The notes under the pieces: generated by a model
What the model was told of the DNA's origin: nothing
The model's database searches: none
Seen by the model: the letters and a program-made list of their open reading frames with translations, nothing else
From: Cordilura impudica
Lineage: Eukaryota; Arthropoda; Insecta; Diptera; Scathophagidae
Length of the DNA: 64,000 nucleotides
Assembly (NCBI GenBank): GCA_963682025.1
Contig: OY821517.1
Coordinates: forward strand, 106,072,972-106,136,971
Reading direction: 5' to 3'
Shown here: positions 20,173 to 31,295 of the stretch, piece after piece
Layout: each line of letters starts with the position of its first letter
How positions within the stretch are numbered: position 1 is the first letter of the stretch
Made by a program: the position numbers and the translations under genes

Positions 20173-21674
20173 CAGTAGGCTCGGGGTAGAGGGAACCCAG
20201 GATTGAGAGAACTACTCGATCGAGGGGACAAAAAAATTCTGCATGAAAAAAATGTATGGAAAAGAAGATTGTAGCTTTAGTGCAAGTTGTAGTTGGCTCA
20301 ATGGATTCAAGACCAGATTTGGAATTAGGTTATTGAAAATTGGCGGTGAGAAACTGTCTTCTGACCAAGAAGCAGTACCAGCATTTAAAACAAAATTTCG
20401 ACAATTAAAAAAGTTTTGAAGTTGGACGAAAATCAAATTTAGAATGTCGACGAAACTGGCTTATTTAGGAAATTACTGGCAGAAAAAACGTACGCTCCAG
20501 CGAAAAAAATGCTTGCGGAAGAAAAAGTGAAAATGCGCGAATCACAGTTTTAACAATGTTAATGCAACAGGTAAACACAAATTGAAGCCATTAGTAATAG
20601 GCCAAGCCAAAAAGCCAAGAACATTCCGAGATTTTCAGCTTCCCTTGGATTATAGAAACTCAAAAAGAGCATCTTTCAAGAATGGTTCTACAAATCATTT
20701 GTACCACAGGTGAGTTTTAACATAAATACATATGTAACAAAATCAACTGAATTTACGGATGTACTTTTGGTTACAACATTCCTGCAAAAGGAGGATCTAC
20801 CAGTCAAAGCCGTTTTGATTTTACATAATGCGCCTTGTCATTCAAAAGAGGAGTTTTTAAAAACAGAATGTGGTTCAATTTTCATTTTACATATGCCACC
20901 AAATGTAACGGCTCTTTTGCAGCCGATGGACCAGAATGTTATAAGGTTAACAACAAAGTTTCACTATAGAACAAATTTATTAAAATCAGCTATTGGTAAA
21001 GACAACATAGCCGACTTTTTAAAAAAGCTTACTTTGAAAGATGCCATATGTCTTTTTATCCAAGCGTGGCAAAAAGACGATACCAACATTATAAAAAGGC
21101 GCTGTCATCTTTTACTAAATTATGAAAATCCAGATGATGATTATGTTCCTCTCTGCATTTCCCGAAGTAAATAAGCATACACACATTATTTGTAGTTAAT
21201 TTTCTTTAAGGCAAACCTAAGTATTGCTGAACTAAGACAATGGACAACAATAGATGATGATTGCACTGGAGATGTTGACGACATTGAAAATCACGCTGAT
21301 CAGGTTGTTGTGGATTCTGATGAGAACGAGCATGACGAAACAAATATCCAAAAATGTACAATTAAGGCAGCTGAAGCTATTAAAATTTTAGATAAAGCAA
21401 TCGATTGGACTGAGAATAACACTAACTCGCTCGAATACCTTATTCTTCTCAAAAATATCAGGGATATTGCTGTGCAAAAATCACTGGATGCTAAGAAAAA
21501 ACAATGTACTATGTTAGACTTTTTTAAATAATATTTCTCATTTAAAATACATAAATACACTTACTGTAATAAACACTTTTAAATATTATTTTTTTCAATC
21601 TCGATTGAGGGGAAGAGTCTGGGTTGAGGGAATAGCCCTTGCATGAATTAGTTCCGTCTACCCCGAGTCTACTG
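20173..21674 (+). mobile_element. pogo/Tigger-type transposon, 1.5 kb
   Basis: The ends are CAGTAGGCTCGGGGTAGAGG (left, after TA at 20171-20172) and the reverse complement of CAGTAGACTCGGGGTAGACG at 21655-21674, followed within one base by TA. A TA target and CAGT-type ends are standard for pogo/Tigger. It carries a broken DDE_1 transposase. Confidence 0.85.
20230..21531 (+). pseudogene. pogo/Tigger transposase, catalytic Asp mutated
   Basis: CENP-B-type helix-turn-helix: SWLNGFKTRFGIRLLKIGGE (about 20289-20350). After frameshifts the DDE_1 domain shows NVDETGLF (first Asp, near 20450), ATGKHKLKPLVIGQAKKPRT (20568-20628) and, in the frame 20710-21174, KAVLIL-H-NAPCHS then MPPNVTALLQPMDQNVI. 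In this family the second acidic residue is Asp in LDN; here codon 20824-20826 is CAT (His). An acidic C-terminal piece (21220-21531) ends QCTMLDFFK. Stop and frameshifts at about 20418, 20550 and 20700, plus the D-to-H change, mean it is inactive. Confidence 0.85.
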
Positions 21675-21724
21675 TTACAATGTCAGATTGTTTATTTTAT
21701 CATTACGAAATCAATATTTGCGAG

Positions 21725-22262
21725 TCAGTGGAGAAATTCCAAGGCAAGTTGCAAAGTTTTGATTTGACATTGTGGGCACGTAGACCATACTGGGGCAGCA
21801 TAAAACATTATGGCGTGGAAAATAGTTTTCAAAATTAACGTCTTATTGTTAATATTCAATTTTGAATTTCGACTAATAAATGGATACATACACACAGAAA
21901 ACAGATTCATTGTGGCTACCGAATTTATTGCCAACCGAATTGCGATAATGGTAATAGCCGCATTTCGGGTTCACTATGATTACGATTCTATTGCCTTAAC
22001 AGCAAATATTTTTTCATAATAAAAAATTTGCAGATGCTATTAAATTTCTGTTGACACAATCGAAAATACAGTTATTCCACTTTAGAACAATTCGGTTGGC
22101 GAATATTTTTTCTGTGTGTAATTTTTGTAAGTTTATTTTATTTATGAAATGTGATCTATGAACTTAAGTTTCTGATCAAGTAGGACTCCTAAATATTTCT
22201 CATTTTTTTCCCAAGTAATATGATAGTTGTTAAAACATAAATCCTGAGGATTTAATTTTTGT
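21725..22262 (-). pseudogene. LINE reverse transcriptase fragment, split by MITE
   Basis: Minus strand. From 22262 to 22125: LNPQDLCFNNYHITWEKNEK then YLGVLLDQKLKFIDHIS. After the MITE at 21891-22118 it resumes at about 21875-21725: KLNINNKTLILKTIFHAIMF then YAAPVWSTCPQCQIKTLQLA. These are the segments behind the RT palm in Jockey/I-type LINEs. Both halves are in the same orientation and order. Confidence 0.8.
21891..22118 (+). mobile_element. CACACAGAAA MITE copy 1, 228 bp
   Basis: Ends CACACAGAAAAC and TTTTCTGTGTG are inverted repeats, with TA on both sides (21889-21890, 22119-22120), indicating a Tc1/mariner-type MITE. The inner sequence includes GGCTACCGAATTTATTGCCA and CAATTCGGTTGGC. 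Two more copies are at 40790 and 41176. Confidence 0.85.
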
Positions 22263-22779
22263 TGTTGGAGATTTTAATTTACCATCTTAGATGAGCTTAG
22301 ATGAATGGCGTATTTAATGAATACGGTAAACTGTTAGATCTGGTATTTACAAATAATCCAGAAGATTGTATAATAACTCCTATCACCTTGCCAGAAGGTC
22401 GCTTTCATAAAACTATTGAAATTAGCATTGTTTTGCCTACTTTTGGTAAATCCAATATTCGTATTAATAGAGATAAAGTTTTTTGTTTTAAACAAACCAA
22501 CTACAGAAAATTGACTGATCTAATTTCTAACACTAACTGGAATGATTTGATTGATTTAACCCTTTCACGACCAATGGGATATATATGTCCCATTTTTATT
22601 TTTTCTTTTATTTTCGATATTTTCCAACCGATTTTTTAAAGCTGACTTGAGTCGACAGAGGATAGTTTTAGCTTTCAGACCATACAAAAAAAAGTTGGCA
22701 CATTTATTCTCAAGATCTAAGACGGTGACCCCAAAGTCTGAAAATTATGTTTCTTTTTAATCATATTTTAATACTATCT

Positions 22780-23218
22780 TCTATCTTATATATTAAAAGA
22801 ATTTATGAATAAACTTTATGAAGCTCCTTCTTTTGAGCTATGACCTGCTTAAATTCGTTGGGTTTGAGGAAAGTTATGCGTGGAGAATCAACTTTACTTT
22901 TACTGTACGTTAACTTATATTGACATATTTTGGCATTACTGTACGTTAACTTCTCTTGGCAAATTCGTTGGGTTTGAGGAAAGTTATGCGTGGACAATCA
23001 ACTTTACTTTTACTGTACGTTAACTTCTCTTGGCATATTTTGGCATTACTGTACGTTAACTTTTCTTGGCAAATTCGTTGGGTTTGAGGAAAGTTATGCG
23101 TGGACAATCAACTTTACTTTTACTACGTTAAATTCTCTTGGAAAATTTTGGTATTATATTATAAAAATTAATATAATATAATATAATATAATGCTGCGGA
23201 GCAGCAGGGGTCCTCTAA
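22780..23218 (+). mobile_element. Short Helitron-like element with tandem repeats
   Basis: It starts TCTATCTTATATATTAAAAG and ends CTAA (23215-23218) before T, with the hairpin GCTGC-GGA-GCAGC at 23193-23205. Hairpin and CTRR spacing fit Helitron 3' ends. Inside are about 2.5 units of a 122-bp repeat (GGGTTTGAGGAAAGTTATGC ... TGTACGTTAACTT). Left flanking base is T rather than A, a weak point. Non-coding. Confidence 0.65.
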
Positions 23219-25896
23219 TTTATTATTACCTGTATTTAGAGTTTACAAAATCGTACTATATATTTAAAAAATTTATTTTAAAAAAAATTTAGCTTTCTGT
23301 TTCATTCTATTCAATCTTATATATAATTGCTTTATATATAAAATATTTTTTTTTAAAGCTCGATCGCAGCTCTTATATTTAAGAAATACATTTTTATGCG
23401 TTGCTATTAGAGTTTTTCTATATGTATTTGTATATCCTAATGGATAATATTGATAACTTAAGTGGAAGTTCCAGAGATATTATGATGAATATGGTACATA
23501 TCTTAGCTAAATATAAAAATGGTTTAACGTTGACTCACATAAATGCTCAGAGCTTGAATAACAAAATTGATGAATTTCGACTAGTTTTTGAAAAATCCAA
23601 TATCAATATTCTTTGTGTCTCTGAAACCTGGCTTTCATCTGCGACACCAGATAGTCTTATATGCCTTAATGGCTATAAAGTTTTTAGACCGGACAGAGTT
23701 GGACATGCCGGCGGGGTAGCTATTTTTGTGAAAGACAGCATATCGTGCAAAGTTGGCATTAAATCATCCAATGATAATTCAGTAAATAAGAAACAAGTAG
23801 AATATATTTTTATTGATATTTTATCAAACGGTAAGAAAATGTTAGTGGGATGTGTATACCGGCCAAATAAAAGGGTCGCTTTTTCGAATTTGTTTTTGGC
23901 GTTGGAAACACTTGCTGTTGCATACGATGACGTTGTTGTGTGTGGAGATTTTAATTCCAATATACTAGTGGAAACCGAATTAATCGATAATATGTCATCT
24001 TTTGGTCTTACACCCACTAATACAATGAACCCAACACACCACACCGCCACTAGTACAACATTGCTCGACATTTTTTTTTTGTGGGTAATATATCAAATGT
24101 TATATTGTATGATCAGATGTCTGTCCCATATTTCTCAAAACATGATTTTATATTTTTAACTTACAATTTCAAGGTTCAACGAGCACAACAAACAATTAAC
24201 TATCGTGATTTTAAAAAAAATAGATTATAATTTGCTACAAGAAAATTTTTATCGTGTTAATTGGAATGATATGTATTTCATTGCTTCTGTTGATGAGCAA
24301 GTTTTATTTTTTGAGAAAAAATATTCAACGTCTTTACGACGATACTGTTCCATTAAGATCAAAGATTCTAACAACAAAATCAAAACCATGGTTTTCTACT
24401 GTCTTAAAACAACTTATCCACAGCATGGACTTGGCTTACTCAAGATAGAAGCGCTTTAGAACATCTGAATTGAAATCAGAATATATAGCCGCTAGAAGGA
24501 TTGTTAATGCCAGCATAAGAAGTGCAAAAATTTAATATTTTTCTAGTCGTTTTAGTGCCGCAGTTGACTGTAGACAGACATGGAAGCAAATTCGTGAAAT
24601 TGGAATTGTTAATGTAGATAAGACAAATAACTGTCAAGTCGATGCTGATGCACTAAATAACTCATTTACTGATATACCTGTGATACCAATCAATAAAAAC
24701 TTTTACAACTTTTCATGCTTGAATACAAGTAATGCCTCAAACAATGTTAATAATTTTGAATTTTCTTGCGTTAGCCAATCTGATGTCTTTTCAAGTTTTT
24801 CGTCTATGAAATCTAACGCAGTGGGCTGTGATAATATGCATCCAAAGTTTTTAAAAATATTGCTGCCATTAATCTTACCTTATGTGACGTAATTATTTAA
24901 CACAATCATTATGTCCAGTACTTTTCCATCTAAATGGAAACATGCAAGAATAGTTCCATTACCGAAAACAAATACGCAGTTCAGGCCCATAGCTATTTTA
25001 TGTTATCTATCAAAAGTGCTAGAAAAACTTTTGCACCTGCAAATGAGCTTCTTTATCAAAGGAAACAATTTGTTAACCGATGCACAGTCAGGATTTCGTT
25101 CACATCATAGTTGCGTATCTGCTTTGTTGGATTTAAATTTTTTGGTGCTTCTTGACCATTCGAAGGCCTTTGATACGGTTGAATATAGCACACTTTGCAT
25201 GAAACTCATGCACTTTTTTAAGTTTTCTGATGCCTCAACGAGGCTTCTTTCTTCTTACCTAACAAATCGATGGCAATCCGTTAACGTGAATAACACATGG
25301 TCTTATCCTTTAAGACTCATCAGAGGAATGCCTCAAGGGTCAATACTTGGACCCTTACTGTTTTCAATTTATGCAAATGATCTACCAAAATAGCTTTCAC
25401 ATTGTAAAATTCACATGTATGCAGATGATGTTCAATTATATCTAAGTAGTCCAATGCAATCTGTTGCCGCTAACATAGCTAGGCTCAACGATGATTTACA
25501 AAAGATTTTTCTCTGGGCAATAGCAAATGGACTTTGTCTTAATCCATATAATTCAAATCTATACTAATATTATAAAGAGGTAATGTGTGTTTGTTTGTTT
25601 GTTTGTTTGTTTGTTTGTAGGAGGTAATCTCCGTAACTACTCATCTGATCTTCCTGAAATTTTCACATAGTCTTACTGCGGATATGGGAAGTGCTATAGG
25701 CTATAATTTTTTTTAATATTTTTAGTGGGCGTGACACCACCCACATAAAGTAAATTTTGAATATCATATATATTAAGTACTATGATAGAGAAAGCTTCGC
25801 AAATTTATCTCAGGTCATCTATTATTAACGTGAGTAGTCAGACAAAAAAATGGGCGGGATTGGACAAATGCGCGTGGCACTCCCACACAAACTTAA

Positions 25897-28591
25897 CCCT
25901 TCACGTCCGAATTATTTTGAGAGGACCTAAAATTTTTTTTTGTACATAGGGGCTCTCGTAGAGGTCTAAGGAGTCACTCAAATGAATTTCAAGGACCTGC
26001 GTATCCTGGTTAGTCCGTTATAGAATGTTGCCTATAGGCAACATTGGTCATTCTTGGTAGCTTAGGGCTCCGTAATTTTTAATAAAAATTGTTTGAGGTT
26101 TTTACTTTTTTTATTCAAATTAGCTTAAATTCATTAGGAAATAATATTTGATTTATTACATTTCGTATGAAATTATAATGAAAAGTTACAAAAAATTAAA
26201 ATTATGTATGAAATCTTACAAAGCAGTTTTTTTGCGGATTGGAGCACAAATGGATATTACATTTCGAGCACTTCGATCTTGGAAAGCCAGTCTTACATAA
26301 TCTACATCTGCCCTTAGAGCCCCACTTAATCCAGTGGCCTGTTTGATCATATCTTGATGATTTTGTTGGGTCCATAACATATGATCTTTTTGATGATGGA
26401 GAAGAGCATTCAGATGGTGCTGGTGAATCACCTTGAGGCGATGTGGTCGACGGTGATGGCAATGAAGGCGATGGAATGGGAGATGTTGTAAGTGGACTTT
26501 GAGGTAGTAGAAGTGAGCTCGGTCAACCTCTCTTGCGCGGAGCTGCTGTTTGTGCCGCCTTAGAGGCTCCAAGCAACTCATTAGCTATGTCCGATTGAAA
26601 ATTCAAAAGTGTCATATGCTTTGCTGATGAGTTTTCAAGTCGTAAATCTCTGCGGTATAAAAGCCAGCCATTTACTACTGCCACATTTATACACCAGTAA
26701 ACTATGCGTATGTACCACTTTTTAGAACGGTGATTAATTTTGTATAGCTCCAACAACATATAACTCAAATCAATACCTCCCATATCTTTATTATAGCATT
26801 CTACGATCGCTTGACGAGGAATCGTAACATACTTCTTTTCCTTTCGACATCATCGATCGCATTGTGTAACTGGATTGACACCAACATAGTTTGAAATCAG
26901 CTGAACGCTTTTGTTGTCATACCATCGGCAAGCAATTATATTACACGATGCTTCATATTTGACATCATATGATCCTCGACCCTTTTTATCCAGCTCCTTT
27001 TCATGACTCAAGTCACATTTTCCCAAACGATTGCTGCGAATGGTGCCTACTGCCAAAATCACTTTTTGGTTCAGAGCATTCAGTAGGCTTATGGAAGTAA
27101 ACCAGTTATCAAAGAACAATTTGAAGTTCTGATTTTCAGGAAGATTTGCAGACAAATGTAAAACCATATCTGATGAAATTCCTAATCCAAATGACTGGCA
27201 CGTACGCTCTCCAACATAGAGAGAAAAATCGTAGATGAGCCCTGATACTCCAGCTCTTGAAAACATTTTGAAGCCCCACTTGTGAGGTTTGTTAGGAAGG
27301 TACTGTTTTGCGCTGTGACGACCTAGAAATATAAGCAAACATTTACAAATTATATAACGTCTCATTCAATTTTTTGTTGAACAAAACACTTGCCTTTGTA
27401 AGATATCATTTGCTCGTCAATACTCTGGTATTGCTCCTGTTCGATTTCAGTGCACTTTCCTCTGATTTTTTCTAACAATGGACGTATTTTGTGCAACTTA
27501 TCGAAGATTTGATCTCCTTTTTGGGCTTGGTTGGCGTTGTTGTTCATGTGAAAGAACGTTTTCAGCTTTTCAAATCGGCTCCGCGTCAAGGACTCTGTTA
27601 TTGCAGTTAGTCGTAAATTTCTTGCCCAGGCCATTCGTATTTGAGGTATTTTTATAACTCCGAGATAAAGAAGTACTCCAATAAATCTCCGAATTTCATA
27701 AACCTCACATTTTAGTTCACCACCACTGGTCTGTAACGCGTATATATTAGTTTTGTCGCAAATTTTTTGAATTATTTCATCATAAAAAAAAAAAAAAATT
27801 GAGAAATAGTCTATTGGTTGCTTGACTGAGTATTTCTCCACATAAGCGTCGACAAATTTGTTTTTTCAAAAACCTTCTGAACTATCTCTGAACTCTTATT
27901 CAGGGTATTTTCAGCATCGTCTTCTTCGACAATTTGCTGAAGTAAGTCCAACTCTATTTCATTCTCCCTTTTACTGAGGCTTTGAATACTATTTTCGAGC
28001 AAACTTTCCAGATCATCATCCTGACCAGGTTCCTCTCCATCGTCCGCACTATGTTTCTCTTCATCGTCATCGGAATTATTCCAGTCGAAATTCGCGATTT
28101 TTTCTATATCAAGATTCGCGATTTTTTCTATTTCAAGATCCGACAATTTTTTTCGATTCCTACCTTATACATAAAAAAAATATTTAAAAAAAGGTTTATT
28201 ATTGACCTCTGTTGCCTATAGGCAACATTGTCTTTAAAAAATTCCAGAGCGTAAACAAATTAGTTTTGTTTGCAAAAAACACTTTGTACCCATTCTCTTA
28301 CCTGTTATTTACTGTTTTGCACACTTTTTTTTTAAGTATTTGAAATTTTTTAGTTTTTATTAAAATTTTAAAATCACACTAAAAACTTGAGATTTTATAC
28401 ACGTCCGATTGGAATAAAAAAATATTCCGACTGATCAAACAAAGAAAATGACATGATCAAGCATGCTCAAATATGTAAACAAACATACCAAAGAATAACA
28501 CAGTAAAAAAAACACTAAAAAAAAGGTATTTCTTAGTCTTTTAGGGGGAAATAAGCAATGTTGCCTATAGGCAACAAAAAGCGTGAAAGGG
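25897..28591 (-). mobile_element. piggyBac element E, 2695 bp, complete ends
   Basis: TTAA at 25893-25896 and 28592-28595. Ends CCCTTCACGTCC (left) and CCCTTTCACGCTT (right, reverse complement). A perfect 16-bp palindrome GTTGCCTATAGGCAAC occurs three times: 26027-26042, 28211-28226 and 28560-28575. It encodes a piggyBac transposase on the minus strand. The innermost and so youngest part of the nest. Confidence 0.9.
26202..28146 (-). pseudogene. piggyBac transposase, GC-AG intron, few lesions
   Basis: DDE_Tnp_1_7 family, cut-and-paste at TTAA. Reading 28146 down: acidic N-terminus (NNSDDDEEKHSADD); frameshift near 27835; VKQPIDYFSIF; IRRFIGVLLYLGVIK; LTRSRFEKLKTFFHMN; YQSIDEQMISYKG (first Asp). 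A 71-bp intron (27393-27323) with donor AG/GCAAGT and acceptor CTAG follows; exon 2 resumes RHSAKQYLPNKPHKWGFKMF, matching the family frame exactly. Then LKLFFDNWFTS-type box (second Asp) and CYNKDMGGID (third Asp). Two in-frame TGA codons, near 26847 and 26521, then the Cys-rich end RCRLCKTGFPRSKCSKC ... HLC, stop near 26202. An A-run at 27785-27798 encodes a poly-Phe stretch. Only a frameshift and two stops separate it from an open gene, so it is young. Confidence 0.88.
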
Positions 28592-29405
28592 TTAATATTA
28601 AATGTGATATATCTGAATAACTGTATTAGTGAGAAACTTGGGACTTTGCGTGAGCCCTCTCATAACGATTCGTGGGGGGCAGGGGGAGGGTGTAGCGAAG
28701 CACACCGGGTTACATCTAGTAATTCATAAAAGAACAACTTATCCTGCCATAAGTGATGATATTTTAATAAGTGGGGGAAAAATAGCAATTGTAAATTCTG
28801 CCAGGAACCATGGGTTGATTTTTAATAGCAATTTAACATGGACAAATCATGTAAACGTACTAGTCGGACAAACTTACAATAAGTTAAGGACGCTTTGGTC
28901 ATCACAATATTTCACCCCTTTACGAATAAGAATTCTACTCGCTAAGACATATGTATCTAATTCCAAGTTTAATTTATGGATGTGAGCTTTTTGCAAGCTG
29001 CGATTCTATCAGCAAAAGAAGACTTAACGTTATCTTCAACAACGTTATTAGATATGTGTATGGATTACGAAAGCATTCTCAAGTCTCCCACATTTCAACA
29101 AATCTTTATGGCGTCTCGTTCGATAGCCTTCTTAAGATCCGTGTACTTCGATATCTACACAAAATTACATATACACAAACCCCACTATACCTTTTCGAAA
29201 AAATTCGATTTGCAAAATCGCAAAGAGGAAAAAAACATTATTATTCCATTTCACCGTTGTCTTGCATCTGAATGGCAGTTTTACTTGTATGCTTCACGTC
29301 TTTGGAATATTCTTCCGCATACCCAACAACTAAATAGCAACGCAAATAGTTTAAGCAGTTTTTATTTAAATTTTTTGAACAAGCTTAAATGTAATTTACT
29401 ATATG

Positions 29406-29442
<37 letters not shown>

Positions 29443-29849
29443 ATTGTTCTACTATATGTTTGCCTTAATGTAATTTTTAGAGATTGTTGAATTCCTGTAC
29501 TTCAAATATAAGATTAAATCTTATTGTACAGGAAATGGAAAATAAATAAATAAATAAATAAATATTTGGATGTCATTTATTCGCCCGTTATTGAACCAAA
29601 AACATTAAAGTTTTGATATAACATGGACCAGTATTTATGGTTTTCAGAAACACCAAAATATTTGGAATCGGTTTATTATTCAGCAAAATTCAGTATGGGA
29701 CATATATGTCCAACTGGTCGTCAATGGTAAAAAAAGATGTTTTATATTTTTATATTTTTATTAAATTAAAAAAATGCATCATAACATTAAATCAACAATA
29801 AATTAAACTAAAATAAAAGGTTAACTCTAAATATCTCAAAAATACAAAA

Positions 29850-29985
29850 TCAGTTATGGTAATCTTCGAAGCAAATACGGTTTTTTAAAGGTCTTTTACA
29901 AAAGGAACATATAGCGTTTGTCCGATTTTCCTTTCTATTTTTAGTACAAACTAAAAAAGTAGTAATCGATTTTCTGTGATCTATG
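29850..29985 (-). pseudogene. piggyBac B cysteine-rich C-terminal remnant
   Basis: The minus strand reads RKSITTFLVCTKNRKENRTN, AICSFCKRPLKNRI and CFEDYHN then TGA (29850-29852). Spacing C-x13-C-x2-C-x9-C and the closing F-x-x-Y-H are typical of the piggyBac transposase C-terminal zinc-binding domain. It is the only protein trace of the outer piggyBac. Confidence 0.75.
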
Positions 29986-30506
29986 TGTATTTAAATATTT
30001 ACAACAAATACAAAACCAAAACTACAGTTATTTATGTAAAAAATAAAAACAAAAATCACTGACTTGCTTTGAGCGGAGTAAGTTAGTTGCTCACTAATTT
30101 TGATCGTTGACGACCAATGATATATATATGTATGTTCCATGGATTTTATTCTTAAAGGAATTAAAAAAAAAATTTTTTTACGACACTTTTGTTTACAAAT
30201 GTTAAGTACGAATCCACGAAAAAAAATAAAAATTTTCCAGCAGTTTAGGTTCGGTGGTGAAAGGGTTAATGGTGGAGATTTTGTATAGAAATATGTCTTC
30301 CTTTATGGATGAATGCAATCCAAAGGAACTCAAAACAACTGTCAAGATTAAAAAATTTTAAGAACAAGTATTATAAAAAGTATAAAATTCATCGTGCCGA
30401 ATATAATATGCTTAACAATTATTTATACAAAAACTATCTAAACAAAATGAAGGAAGATTTCAATCGTGATCCTAAATCATTTTACAACTTTGTAAATTTA
30501 AATAGA

Positions 30507-31295
30507 ACAAGTAAGAAAATTATAGTCGGTCTAGACCGACTATACGATACCCTATACCATGCGTTTAGAGACCCTATCTCTTAGGCCCAACTAACTGGAC
30601 ATAGAAAATAAGCAAAAACCAAATTTGAGTGGGATTTTTATTAATTTTTTTGGCTGCAGATATGAAAAAGTTCATATCGGATGCTATATCTATATGGGGA
30701 CTAGGTCCAAAAATGGACCGATCCTGATCATGATTGGTAAAGTCTCTTGTATTTTGCAAAAATATATACAAACAAAATCTGAGAAGAATCAGTGCAATAT
30801 TTTGGTTTTTTAATAGATTTAAGTGAAGATCGGGAAGCAGCTCTATATGGGGCCAAAGGGATCATTTTTGGACTACTCATTAATGGACGTAATGAACGCA
30901 TACAAAACCCAATTTGAGTAAGATCTATATGACAATGGGGATCTTATGGCAATTTATGTCGATTTCATAGGGGTAATTCGTATGGGGGCTAGGTCTGAAC
31001 ATGAACCGATTCTCACCAATTTCAATAGCGTTCATCCCATGGCCGATAAAAGCTTATATACCAAATTTCATCAAAATATATTCATATTTGCGACCTGCAG
31101 TTTGATTACAAGGTTTACATGGACACACAGACGGACGGACGGACGGACGGACGGACGGACATTGTTAAATCAACTCAGAAAGTGATTCTGATTCGATCGG
31201 TATAATTAAAGATGGGTCTAGGTCAAATATTTTTGGTTGTTACAAACAGCAGCACAAAGTCAGTATACCCAAACCACATAGTGGTATAGGGTATA
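30507..31295 (+). mobile_element. DINE-like element C, full length, in LINE A
   Basis: 789 bp with intact palindrome (30524-30541), seven GGAC units near 31130-31160 and intact 3' hairpin. It interrupts LINE A between NLNRTS and TGYPSV. Open frames on both strands here recur in every copy and are repeat-derived. Confidence 0.92.

Larger units (their letters stand above)
25558..28719 (+). mobile_element. Helitron-type non-autonomous element inside LINE C
   Basis: Start TCTATACTAATATTATAAAG directly after A (25557); end CTAG (28716-28719) directly before T (28720), with a GGTGT-AGCGAAGC-ACACC hairpin at 28688-28706. A-T flanks, TC start, hairpin and CTRR are the full Helitron signature. A (TTTG)n run follows the head. 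Its own DNA is about 460 bp; the rest is piggyBac E. Non-coding apart from that. Confidence 0.85.
23380..29570 (+). pseudogene. LINE C: endonuclease plus reverse transcriptase
   Basis: Endonuclease 23401-24110: LTHINAQSLNNKIDEFR, VSETWLSSATP, AGGVAIFVKD, VYRPNKRV, VVVCGDFNSN and TTLLDIFF, giving the usual apurinic-type endonuclease motif series. RT 24205-25560: WKHARIVPLPK, FRPIAILCYLSKVLEKLLH, QSGFRSHHSC, LLDHSKAFDTV, GMPQGSILGPLLFSIYANDL and (after a TAG at 25390) YADDVQLYLS. A Helitron (25558-28719) interrupts it; the thumb region resumes at 28720 with KRTTYPAIS, NLTWTNHVNVL, PSLIYGCELFASCDS and YGLRKHSQVSH. The 3' end is a short UTR with a hairpin near 29510 and an (AAAT)n tail to about 29570. 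Missing residues before LLDHSKAF, stops and frameshifts mean it is dead. Same family as the fragment at 55200-56032. Confidence 0.85.
22560..30265 (-). mobile_element. piggyBac element B, decayed, holding nested inserts
   Basis: The left end CCCTTTCACGACC and right end GGTGGTGAAAGGG are flanked by TTAA (22556-22559, 30266-30269), the invariant piggyBac target. Its own sequence is 22560-22779 and about 29575-30265, with more around 23219-23380. The only coding trace is the cysteine-rich C-terminus at 29850-29985. Near the left end, and at 29698-29711, and near 30110 are copies of a GACGACCA-GGACATATATGTCC type motif. Nested within are a Helitron-like element, LINE C, a Helitron and piggyBac E. 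Confidence 0.8.
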
